From: Treponema sp.
Lineage (GTDB): Bacteria; Spirochaetota; Spirochaetia; Treponematales; Breznakiellaceae
Assembly (NCBI GenBank): GCA_009777335.1
Contig: WRMC01000009.1
Coordinates: 48,482-112,481, forward strand
Direction of reading: 5' to 3'
DNA: 64,000 bases
Both the position numbers and the translations under genes were made by a program. This document shows positions 18,299-26,156 of this stretch, piece after piece (positions within the stretch are counted from its first letter, which is position 1; every line of letters begins with the position of its first letter). The notes beneath the pieces were generated by a model. It had not been told where the DNA came from. It ran no database searches and worked only from the letters and a program-made list of their open reading frames with translations.

Positions 18299-19186
18299 AT
18301 GAAAATCCTCGTGTATGGTTCCCTCAATATAGATCTGGTCTTTTCGGTGGACCATATAGTGCAGCCGGGTGAAACCATCTCATCCAGGGCCCTGGTCAAA
18401 AGTGCCGGGGGCAAGGGGGCCAACCAGGCGGCTGCCCTGGGCAAGGCGGGGATGGAAGTATACATGGCCGGTAAAATTGGCGAAGACGGCCGGTTTATCC
18501 TGGATCTCCTGGAATCTTATGGGGTGAACACCAGCAAAGTCAGGGTCTATGGGGGAGCCTCGGGGCAGGCCCTCATCCAGGTGGATAGGGGGGGGCAAAA
18601 TTCCATAGTCCTCTATGGGGGAGGGAACGCCGAGATCCAGGCCGAAGAGATTCCCCTGGTCCTGGAAACCTTTGGCCCCGGAGATGGAATCCTGCTTCAA
18701 AACGAGATCCCCCACATAGCTGAAATAATAAGGCAAGCTAAAGAGAGGGGTATGAAAGTTTACTTTAACCCCTCTCCTTTTGATGAAAAAATCCTGGCCC
18801 TCCCCCCTGAAGCATTGGAAGCGGTGGATCTCTTTTTTGTAAATGAAATAGAAGGGGCCCTGCTGGCCGATCTGGGGGACAAGGCCCCTCCTGACCGGAT
18901 CATGGAGGCCCTCTGCGCCAAATTCCCCGGGGCCGAGATCATCCTTACGGTGGGGAAAGAAGGGGCCTATTATGGCCTGGGCCCCGAGAGGGAGAGGGGG
19001 CTCTCACCCCCGGTGGAGGCGGTGGATACCACCGGCGCCGGGGACACCTTTACGGGCTACTATATCGCCGCCAGGGCAGAGCAGCCGGTGAAGGAGGCCC
19101 TCGCCCTCGCCTGCAGAGCTGCTTCTATGGCGGTGGCCCGCAAGGGTGCCATGGAAGCCATTCCCTTTAAGGCCCAGCTATTATAA
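18299..19186 (+). CDS. rbsK: Ribokinase (PfkB family)
   Basis: 295 residues. It has the N-terminal GSLNIDLVFSVD and GGKGANQAAALGKAG (PfkB signature 1) and the C-terminal VDTTGAGDTFTGYYIAA (signature 2, with catalytic D and anion hole GAGD). It phosphorylates ribose to ribose-5-phosphate. AGAAGGAGCAGCT precedes the ATG. It is divergent from the nucleoside hydrolase/ADP-ribosylglycohydrolase pair across a 94-bp gap, forming a salvage group. The 3' end overlaps the convergent phosphatase by 6 bp. Other PfkB sugars or nucleosides cannot be excluded. Confidence 0.88.
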   Translation: MKILVYGSLNIDLVFSVDHIVQPGETISSRALVKSAGGKGANQAAALGKAGMEVYMAGKIGEDGRFILDLLESYGVNTSKVRVYGGASGQALIQVDRGGQNSIVLYGGGNAEIQAEEIPLVLETFGPGDGILLQNEIPHIAEIIRQAKERGMKVYFNPSPFDEKILALPPEALEAVDLFFVNEIEGALLADLGDKAPPDRIMEALCAKFPGAEIILTVGKEGAYYGLGPERERGLSPPVEAVDTTGAGDTFTGYYIAARAEQPVKEALALACRAASMAVARKGAMEAIPFKAQLL

Positions 19187-20314
19187 ACCTGCGAGCTTTT
19201 GGCTGAGGGCGTTGACCTGAGCCCGGCTAAGCCCCACCACATTCAAGAGGTACCGTTCAGCGGCAGCGGTGGTTCCCCCGGGGCGAGGTATGGTCCCTCC
19301 GTTAAAATCGGCCAGGATATCCCACATGATTCCGGCGATGAGATCGTACCGTGCCTCATCCCTGGTCACCCCAAAAAAGTTTTCATAGCTGAGCATATAA
19401 TCATTGACTATGGCTTCAGGATCTGCTCCCATCAAAGCAGCAAAGAGGGCTGTTACTACTCCGGCCCGGTCCTTCCCTTCGTTGCAATGAATGAGGAAGG
19501 GGGGATTGTTTTCCAGCATAAACTCTATGCCTGTCTTTAGCTTTCCCGCAAAATCTGATGCCTTATAATCTATGCCCATGCCCAGGGAGATTATCCTCCC
19601 CTGGGTGATAAAGGTCTGGTACCAGGGTACATTGGCAGCCCGGATAGGTAGCTCATGGGGATGATCTGCCAGGTTGATCACCGTCACTATCCTTGCCTGC
19701 TCAGCCAGTCGGCGGGCATAGGGGGCCCTGGATGCCATCTCACCTTCGTTCAGGGCCGGATGGGTGCTTCTATAGATCACATTGGCCCCTATGTTACCAA
19801 GCCGGGCTTCCCTAAAGTTAGCAAAGACGATATCGCTGGAGTAATCATCCCGGTCATTGCTGCGAATGAGGGTTCTGATTTCCAGCTCCGCCAGATAGGC
19901 ACCCCGGCCCGCTAGGTTAATAGTAACGGGGCTTCCTTCTGTCACCGAGAAATTTTCGGCAAAATTCCCCATGTTGACCGCCAGCATGCTTACATTGGCG
20001 GTGGGATGAAGCCGTACCAGGGCCTGGCCCGAATCTACATCGGAGTAACTGCTTACTATGGGGACGATTCCGTTGAAAGAGCCGGCACGTAAGTTTACCG
20101 TATCACCCAGTGCAAATCCCGCCGAAGTCACATCCTCGGCACTCAGATCCAGGGTTATGTTCCCAAACCTATCCACCGTTGCAACGGTGCCGGAAATCGA
20201 GAGCCCCTCTCCCCGGCCCGGCTGGGTACTCGTACATGCCGGGAGTATTATTAAGGCCAGGAGCCCTATACACAAAAAAACGGTCCCTTTAATAGACGAT
20301 ATAAATTTATTCAT
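19181..20314 (-). CDS. Lipoprotein tyrosine-protein phosphatase
   Basis: 377 residues from the ATG at 20314 (GGAGGAAAAT before it). The N-terminus is a lipoprotein signal peptide with lipobox L-P-A-C (LLALIILPACTS, Cys about residue 22). Residues ~35-130 resemble the C-terminal barrel of SAM-hydroxide adenosyltransferases (GTVATVDRFGNITLDLS). The second half is a protein tyrosine phosphatase of the Tyr/Ser PTP (Y_phosphatase3-like) type with H276-C277NEGKDR283, the CX5R loop. It would act outside the inner membrane, on host or periplasmic phosphotyrosine or lipid phosphates. The two-domain secreted arrangement is uncommon. Confidence 0.8.
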   Translation of the reverse strand: MNKFISSIKGTVFLCIGLLALIILPACTSTQPGRGEGLSISGTVATVDRFGNITLDLSAEDVTSAGFALGDTVNLRAGSFNGIVPIVSSYSDVDSGQALVRLHPTANVSMLAVNMGNFAENFSVTEGSPVTINLAGRGAYLAELEIRTLIRSNDRDDYSSDIVFANFREARLGNIGANVIYRSTHPALNEGEMASRAPYARRLAEQARIVTVINLADHPHELPIRAANVPWYQTFITQGRIISLGMGIDYKASDFAGKLKTGIEFMLENNPPFLIHCNEGKDRAGVVTALFAALMGADPEAIVNDYMLSYENFFGVTRDEARYDLIAGIMWDILADFNGGTIPRPGGTTAAAERYLLNVVGLSRAQVNALSQKLAGL

Positions 20315-20363
20315 ATTTTCCTCCAATCCTAGTGTACCATGCTCCAGGGCTGAGAGGTATCCC

Positions 20364-21254
20364 TTATAGGGAAAAAAATTCCTCCAGGAAGGCGGCAGCT
20401 CCCTCTTCTTCATGGGAGCCAATAAGGTGATCCGCGGCGGCTTTTACCTCCTCCTTGGCACTGAGGGGAGCCAGAGAGAAGCCCGCCGCCTGGAACATGG
20501 GAAGATCATTTTCTTCATCCCCAAAGGCCAGAACCTCTTCCGGCACCAGGGAATGAAAATCCATCACCTTCTTTAAGCCATAGCCCTTAGAGACCTGGGC
20601 ATCCATCACTTCCAGAAAATTCCGCTGGGTCTGGGCTATATAGACAGAGCTGCCCAGTTGGGCTTCCAGGCGGGATCGTATGACCGCACAGATCTCCGGT
20701 TCGGCCAAAAACATGGACTTCACACAGCCAGGAAGCCCCGGCCGGGCAAGGGCCTCTTCCAGGTTTCCCAGTTCTGCCCGGATCGCTGCCCGCTTAAAAT
20801 ACTGCTCCCTTTCCTCCCTATCTTTTTCGGTTATGAAGTGGATCTCCGGTCTGCCCTCAAAGCCAGGAAAAAAGACCTGGTTATACACCCCCAGTTCCCG
20901 GGAAAGGGCCAGGCATACCTCCGCCGCCTTTAGATCCAAGAGGGTGGTGCTTAGATAGGTGCCCTTCCCCGGATCCGCCACTATGGCGCCGTTAAAATAG
21001 ATCATGGGCCCCTCCAGGCCCAGAGCCAGACGGTAGGGTTCTGCCGATAGGATGGCCCTGCCGGTGGCAATGATCGCCTGGATCCCCCGTTCTGCACAGG
21101 CCTTCACGGCCCTGATGGTCCTATCGCTTAAGACAGCTCCCGGGCCAAGGATGGTGCCATCCAGGTCCAGAGCCAGGGCTCGAATACGGCCCGGTTCTGC
21201 CCTTCTGGTACTTGATTGTTTTGATGTGATAGTCATGCCATCAATATATCCCAT
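20364..21254 (-). CDS. HAD-superfamily (Cof-type) phosphatase
   Basis: 296 residues. Motif I is ALDLDGTILGPG (nucleophile Asp), motif II ATGRAIL, the C2-type cap lies between, and the C-terminal FGDEENDLPMFQAAG is motif IV. Cof/YidA relatives dephosphorylate sugar phosphates or flavin/pyridoxal phosphates; the substrate is not predictable. It lies 49 bp upstream of the phosphatase lipoprotein in the same direction. No clear ribosome site precedes either the ATG at 21254 or that at 21236, so the exact start is uncertain. Confidence 0.85.
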   Translation of the reverse strand: MGYIDGMTITSKQSSTRRAEPGRIRALALDLDGTILGPGAVLSDRTIRAVKACAERGIQAIIATGRAILSAEPYRLALGLEGPMIYFNGAIVADPGKGTYLSTTLLDLKAAEVCLALSRELGVYNQVFFPGFEGRPEIHFITEKDREEREQYFKRAAIRAELGNLEEALARPGLPGCVKSMFLAEPEICAVIRSRLEAQLGSSVYIAQTQRNFLEVMDAQVSKGYGLKKVMDFHSLVPEEVLAFGDEENDLPMFQAAGFSLAPLSAKEEVKAAADHLIGSHEEEGAAAFLEEFFSL

Positions 21255-21283
21255 TACCAGGATCTAGGAAATATAAGCGGAGC

Positions 21284-21322
21284 AAAAAAAACCGTTGCCG
21301 AAAAGGAGGAAAACGGCAACGG
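21284..21322 (-). terminator. Rho-independent terminator after the NlpC/P60 operon
   Basis: Perfect 9-bp stem CCGTTGCCG (21292-21300) / CGGCAACGG (21314-21322) with a 13-nt loop; on the minus strand it is followed by eight T. A second G7/C7 hairpin (21404-21428) lies nearer the stop codon. Confidence 0.85.
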
Positions 21323-21450
21323 CAGGAAAAAATGGAGGAGGTCTAAAAGAAGCATCTCTCATAAGAACAGGTTTTGTGCCCGCTCTTTAACATACAACAA
21401 CCACCCCCCCAGGAAGTTACAGGGGGGGAAATAAATATATTGAGTCAGTC

Positions 21451-22626
21451 TTAATTTCCCAGACGCCAGAGGTACCGGAATCCGGTAGAAAATCTGAGAT
21501 TGGCGGTCATGTCGGGGCTAAACCGGAACCTCCCTTCTCCCCAGGAATAGGGCTGCCAGGCCAGTTCTCCATAGAGGGAAAAGAGACCGGGGCTGCCAGG
21601 AATGCTGGGGCTGATGGATCCGGATATGCCGGTCTCCCATCGCCAGGCCTGGCCTCCCTGGTAATGACGGTTTCCGTCCGCCAGTTCCAGGTTAGGATCA
21701 CCCAGGGTAAAAGCGGGTCCCCCAAAGACCTGGAAGGTATCGGTCCCCGCCGAGAAGGTGAGAGGAAGCCGGAAGACATCCAGGGCCCTGTCCCAGGAGG
21801 GCCGGAACTCCAGGCCCATGCGGTACTGGGATGTTTTGTACCCCAGGGTAGCCAGCATGGAGAAGCCCCGAAAGGCCTCCTGGTTCCCCTGGGAGTAGCC
21901 TCCCCAGTTCCAGCCGGCCCCTACTCCGCCAAAGAAGCCCGGTTGATCCCATGAGGGAACTGAAGCAGGAGGCCGGGCAGAACCAGGGGGAGCAGTCGTA
22001 CCCGGGCCTGGACCCCCGGAGGAACTGCCGCCTATAGCACCGGGGCCCGTAGCGGCCAGGGCGGGACCCCGGCCTGTGGCAACGACCCGGGCGGCATCAT
22101 CATTCCAGGGGAGGGCCCGTCCCGCCCCCAGGTAGGTGCGGCTCCAGTAGGCCTCATCGAGCCGGGAATAGAGAACCCCTGTCCTTGGTCCCTCAGAGGC
22201 GGAATGGATAAAACGCCCGCCGCCGGCGTAGATCCCCACATGGGATACCCGGCTTCCGACGGTGACAAAAAAAACCAGATCCCCCGGCTGGAGCTCCGAG
22301 CGGGGGATCGTAGCCGCCCAGGCATAGAGGGTCTCGGTGGTCCGGGGAACGGAAATACCCAGGGCATCGGAAAAGCTAAGATAGACGAGACCTGAGCAAT
22401 CCAGGCCCCGGCGATCCAGGCCCCCCATCCGGTAGGGGGTGCCCAGGTAATCTTCGGCGGTGGAGATGAGGCTCAAGCGGGCTGTTCCGGCAACTCCCCC
22501 CTGGAGGGCCGTCCCCTGGAGGGGTATGTTGGCATGGCCCGGGAGAGGAAGAAGGAGCTGGGCCAGGAGGAGGAGGCATACAAGCAGCTTCATAGGCCTG
22601 TATAAAAGAACCTTGGTCTTTCCCAT
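21451..22626 (-). CDS. Secreted NlpC/P60 peptidase with C-terminal outer-membrane-barrel-like region
   Basis: 391 residues from the ATG at 22626, which has GAGG 6 nt upstream and starts 1 nt after the MBL gene stop. Signal peptide: basic start, LLVCLLLLAQLLLPLP, cleavage after GHA (residue ~32). Residues 50-165 are an NlpC/P60 cysteine peptidase with LDC77SGLV, SH129VGIY and H141, cutting peptidoglycan stem peptides. A P/G/A/S-rich linker (~175-222) follows. The last ~165 residues alternate hydrophobic and polar with many aromatics and end in FRYLWRLGN, like an outer-membrane beta-barrel. This combination is unusual. Last gene of a four-gene operon. Confidence 0.8.
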   Translation of the reverse strand: MGKTKVLLYRPMKLLVCLLLLAQLLLPLPGHANIPLQGTALQGGVAGTARLSLISTAEDYLGTPYRMGGLDRRGLDCSGLVYLSFSDALGISVPRTTETLYAWAATIPRSELQPGDLVFFVTVGSRVSHVGIYAGGGRFIHSASEGPRTGVLYSRLDEAYWSRTYLGAGRALPWNDDAARVVATGRGPALAATGPGAIGGSSSGGPGPGTTAPPGSARPPASVPSWDQPGFFGGVGAGWNWGGYSQGNQEAFRGFSMLATLGYKTSQYRMGLEFRPSWDRALDVFRLPLTFSAGTDTFQVFGGPAFTLGDPNLELADGNRHYQGGQAWRWETGISGSISPSIPGSPGLFSLYGELAWQPYSWGEGRFRFSPDMTANLRFSTGFRYLWRLGN

Positions 22627-22627
22627 T

Positions 22628-23542
22628 TTAGGCCTCGATGCAAAGGCCCTCACGGGCCATAATGATTTCTTGAATGGGGCTTTTTTTCAGTTTTTTCTGG
22701 TACCGTTTTTCCAGGACCTCCAACTGGGCATCGCTGCGGCCGGGATCATGGTGAAAGAAGACCAGCTTTTTAACCCCCCCCATGGCCGCCGCCTCCATGG
22801 CAAACTCATAAGTGGAATGGCCCCATCCGGTGTAACGCTGATACTCGGCGGCACTGTACTGGGCATCGTGGATGAGGATGTCGGCGCCGGAAAAAAAGTG
22901 CATGAGCCCCTCATTTTCTCCCATGGCGGCGGCTTCTCCTTCCAGGGCGGCTTCTTCGTTATACCCCGGATCCTTGGGATCCACGGGAAAGAGGTTCCTA
23001 AAGGGCTCATGGTCATAAATCGTAACAATGGACTTCCCCTGGTACTCAAAGCGAAAACCCAGACAGAGGATGGGATGGTTCAGGAGCTTGGTCGACACCT
23101 TTAGACCATCACCCATGTCGAGGGTGGTTTCGGTGAGTTCATGGTACTCAATGTCTGCGGCCAGTTCACTCTGCCGCACAGGCCAATATCGGTACGAGAG
23201 GAGATCCCCGATAATGGCAGAGAGGGTATCATCGTTATAGGAGAGGGGCCCCCGGATCCGCAGCTTCGAGCCGGGGATAAAAATCGGGGTAAACATGGGA
23301 AACCCCATGATATGATCCAGATGGGTATGGGAAAGAAAGATGTCCAGGTCAGGGGGGCGGTTCTTAAAATCCTTGGCCAAAAGGAAATCCCCCAGGGGTT
23401 TTACTCCCGTGCCCAGGTCTACTATGACCAGCCGCTTTCCGGCACGAATTTCAAGACAGGAAGTGTTACCCCCGAATTGAACGGTCCTTTGCCCTGGACA
23501 GGGGATGGATCCCCGGACTCCCCAAAATCGAACACTTAACAT
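22628..23542 (-). CDS. Metallo-beta-lactamase-fold hydrolase
   Basis: 304 residues. It begins with MLSVRFWGVRGSIPCPG and has the H72-T-H74-L-D76-H77 metal motif, later D (TIYDHEP), ILIHDAQY and GHSTYE with further ligands, and a final FFHHDPGRSD. This pattern fits the cyclic-nucleotide-phosphodiesterase/ribonuclease-Z-like branch often found beside signalling genes. Substrate unknown; cyclic nucleotide or phosphodiester cleavage is inferred. It sits 21 bp after the HDOD gene and is coupled to the NlpC/P60 gene. Confidence 0.85.
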   Translation of the reverse strand: MLSVRFWGVRGSIPCPGQRTVQFGGNTSCLEIRAGKRLVIVDLGTGVKPLGDFLLAKDFKNRPPDLDIFLSHTHLDHIMGFPMFTPIFIPGSKLRIRGPLSYNDDTLSAIIGDLLSYRYWPVRQSELAADIEYHELTETTLDMGDGLKVSTKLLNHPILCLGFRFEYQGKSIVTIYDHEPFRNLFPVDPKDPGYNEEAALEGEAAAMGENEGLMHFFSGADILIHDAQYSAAEYQRYTGWGHSTYEFAMEAAAMGGVKKLVFFHHDPGRSDAQLEVLEKRYQKKLKKSPIQEIIMAREGLCIEA

Positions 23543-23563
23543 GCAATACTCCGATTAACGATT

Positions 23564-24439
23564 CTAACCTACCCTAAGAAACAGCTCAGCCTCTTCGATT
23601 TCATCATGCACCTGCCCATCTATATCCTCAAAGACCTGGTCCTGATCTATGCCCAGGGTCTCCCACACCAGGGGCGGAAGAGCCTGGGGATGGCGGTTTC
23701 CGGAAAACCCTATCCGCGATGAGGTTGAATAATAGTTTGCCACAGCCACGGTATAGAGGAGTTCCCGGTACTCCCCTGAGTAATCGGCATAATCATGGTG
23801 ATGGATGATCACATCTCCCACGGGGCCATGGAGGGACCAGGCATCGACGATAAGAGCCCCGGCCCTGGAATGGGTCCATTTGATTAAACCCTCTTCAGCC
23901 TCATGGAGGGCCTTCCCCTCCCGGTCGGCCATGACAATGCAGCGAAGGTAATTTTTTGCCAGCACTCCGTTTAAGGCGACCTTGCCAAGATCGTGGAGCA
24001 GCCCGGCGGCAAAGTACTCCTCTGCATGCATGACATCGATTCCCCGGATCCTCGCCAAAAGCTTGGCTGCAATGCCCACGCACAGGGAATGCCGCCAAAG
24101 ACCTTCTATGCTCAGGCTCGGGTCTTTGCTCTTATCGGTCCTATAATTTGCCTGATAAAATCCGATGATGGCCGTAGAGAGGGCCAGGTTTTTTACGGTG
24201 TTCATTCCGAGCATAACCATAGCTCTGGCCAGGCTGGTCACCGGCTGGCCTGCCCTAAAGTAAGCGGAGTTAACAAGCTTTAGAACCCTCCCCACCAGAA
24301 TGGGGTCTAAAGAAACTACATGATTCAAATCTGCGGGACTGGTATTGGGATCGTTACAGACCTCCAAAATCTTATTCACCGAAGTAGGAAGGCTGGGCAT
24401 GGTTTTTATAAAGTCGTGTAAAGATCCGGCTATATCCAT
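23564..24439 (-). CDS. HDOD-domain signalling protein
   Basis: 291 residues, almost entirely an HDOD domain: MPSLPTSVNKILEVCNDPNTSPADLNHVVSLDP, KLVNSAYF, then the remnant HD region GLLHDLGK and IIHHHDYAD. HDOD proteins are helical regulators in signal transduction, usually catalytically inactive against cyclic-di-GMP. No membrane segment. It is located 3 bp after the LamG/FN3 protein stop and is expressed from that operon. Confidence 0.88.
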   Translation of the reverse strand: MDIAGSLHDFIKTMPSLPTSVNKILEVCNDPNTSPADLNHVVSLDPILVGRVLKLVNSAYFRAGQPVTSLARAMVMLGMNTVKNLALSTAIIGFYQANYRTDKSKDPSLSIEGLWRHSLCVGIAAKLLARIRGIDVMHAEEYFAAGLLHDLGKVALNGVLAKNYLRCIVMADREGKALHEAEEGLIKWTHSRAGALIVDAWSLHGPVGDVIIHHHDYADYSGEYRELLYTVAVANYYSTSSRIGFSGNRHPQALPPLVWETLGIDQDQVFEDIDGQVHDEIEEAELFLRVG

Positions 24440-24442
24440 GAA

Positions 24443-26113
24443 TTATGGCCCATACCCCTGCCGCGGCGGATCTGCCTCCAGGGCCAGATTTCTGAGGGGC
24501 CGGGCAGATACCTCCCGGGAAAACTCCCCCGGTTCGGGATGAAGGGGATCAGACTCGCCGTAGGCTGCCACTGTAAAGTGATAGAGGGTGCCGTTCTGCA
24601 GCCCCTCAATGCGTATGCTGGTCCGGTTACCCACATCAATGGGTGAAGGTCTTACCATGGACTCGATTATAGCATGAACTCCAAAATATTCCCCCCTGGT
24701 GGTGCCGTAATATACCACGTAGCCCTGGAGGTCCCGGGAGGGCACGGCCCGCCATGAAAGCTCCACAGCCCCATCCATGGGGACCGCAAAAACCTGGGTA
24801 GGAGGCGGAGGAGGTTCCGCACCATGATAGACTATCCTGATTTCCGACAGGTAGGGGGAGCTTTCGCCATCTATGCCGGGGTAAAATTCGGCAGCCACTT
24901 GAATATACCGGCCCCGGATTCCCGTAAGATCCCGGCCGCTTTGAATGGGTATCCAGGGGGCATCCCGTAATAAGAATGGATTAGCCCCGCAGCGGTAGTA
25001 AAACACTATCTCCGCATGATCGGAAAACCGCAGAGGTCCCGATCCTGCATACTCATTCTGAAGCCCCTGGGAGCTGGAGGTCCAGCCTCCAAAGGCATCT
25101 ATGCGCTGGATCCGGCTAAAGGAATGGCCCAGATCCAGGGGACGGGTTTCGAGCCTCCCCGCTCTGGGGGCATATGAAGTAAGGCTTGCGGGTTCTACAA
25201 AGCCCCGGTATATCCGGAACTCATCCAGCATCCCGGTGAAATAGCTCCCCAGGGTAATCCGGCTATCTTCTCCTATCCGGGGGCTAAACACTTCGCCCCC
25301 CTCCCCTCCCGTAGAGGTGGCATAGCTAATGGCTTCCACCCTGCCATCCACCAGGTATTCCAGGAGCCCCAGATCCGCATCAAAGCGAATGAGGTGATGA
25401 CTCCATGTCCGGGGAAGAAGCACAGGCCCGACCAGGGTAAGGGACATCCTGGATTCGCCCCCGGGGGAAAAGAAAAAATCATCGAAGGACCAATGAACCC
25501 TGTTTCGTTCTATACTGCAATGGATGCTCTGCTCTTCGATAGACCCCGAGACCCCCTGCCTGAGGGAGGGGGCAGCAGCCACCGTGGCAGATACCAGAGA
25601 CATGATAATTTCACCGTTTTGAAGATTCTGGGGAAAAAGCCAAAACTCGATGGTAAAATCTCTGACATGATTATGGGAAGCAAAGAGGGCATTCCTTCCA
25701 GGTCTTATGGTAAAGCTCTGATCCTGGGTTCGGCCATTAAAAAGGGCCGCCCCTGATCCTATCCTACTAAGGGGACGGGGAGCCGCGGCGGTATCAAAGG
25801 AGGGGTCCACCCTGTAGCGGCCCATGGAATCGGTATAGCTCAAGGGGTGAGCTTCATCAAAGGAGAGGGCCAGATCGAGGAGAGCCCCCGAAGAGCCAGG
25901 AAACCGGTCATTATACACGGCGCTGGAAAGGAGCATCACAGGCTGGGGCCGTATGTTGGGGGCTTCGCTAAGTCCCTGCCGGGTCTCCAGCATATCCCAG
26001 GAAGAGTCGGCCCCTATGACGAGGGTCCTTTCTCCCAATCCGTATGCTCTACCGTATAAGAGGAAAAAGCAATACAATACCAGTATGGCGATGGGTTTGT
26101 GTTTCATATCCAT
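24443..26113 (-). CDS. Exported LamG-like/fibronectin-III surface protein
   Basis: 556 residues from ATG 26113 (MDMKHKPIAILVLYCFFLLYGRAYG is a signal peptide). The frame is open to 26158 but that overlaps uvrC. Residues ~105-260 are a LamG/concanavalin-type jelly roll (FTIEFWLFPQNLQNGEIIMSLVS... LTLVGPVLLPRTWSHHLIRFDADLGLLEYLVDGR...ITLGSYFTGMLDEFRIYRGF). A discoidin-like region follows, then a fibronectin type III domain near residues 450-545 (PPTQVFAVPMDGAVELSWRAV...YVVYYGTT...LQNGTLYHFTVAAYG). It likely binds carbohydrate at the cell surface or periplasm. First gene of the operon ending with the NlpC/P60 protein; divergent from uvrC. Confidence 0.72.
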   Translation of the reverse strand: MDMKHKPIAILVLYCFFLLYGRAYGLGERTLVIGADSSWDMLETRQGLSEAPNIRPQPVMLLSSAVYNDRFPGSSGALLDLALSFDEAHPLSYTDSMGRYRVDPSFDTAAAPRPLSRIGSGAALFNGRTQDQSFTIRPGRNALFASHNHVRDFTIEFWLFPQNLQNGEIIMSLVSATVAAAPSLRQGVSGSIEEQSIHCSIERNRVHWSFDDFFFSPGGESRMSLTLVGPVLLPRTWSHHLIRFDADLGLLEYLVDGRVEAISYATSTGGEGGEVFSPRIGEDSRITLGSYFTGMLDEFRIYRGFVEPASLTSYAPRAGRLETRPLDLGHSFSRIQRIDAFGGWTSSSQGLQNEYAGSGPLRFSDHAEIVFYYRCGANPFLLRDAPWIPIQSGRDLTGIRGRYIQVAAEFYPGIDGESSPYLSEIRIVYHGAEPPPPPTQVFAVPMDGAVELSWRAVPSRDLQGYVVYYGTTRGEYFGVHAIIESMVRPSPIDVGNRTSIRIEGLQNGTLYHFTVAAYGESDPLHPEPGEFSREVSARPLRNLALEADPPRQGYGP

Positions 26114-26156
26114 GTTCTCTCTATTATATCGGTACATTTTTAGGACAGATTGACCC

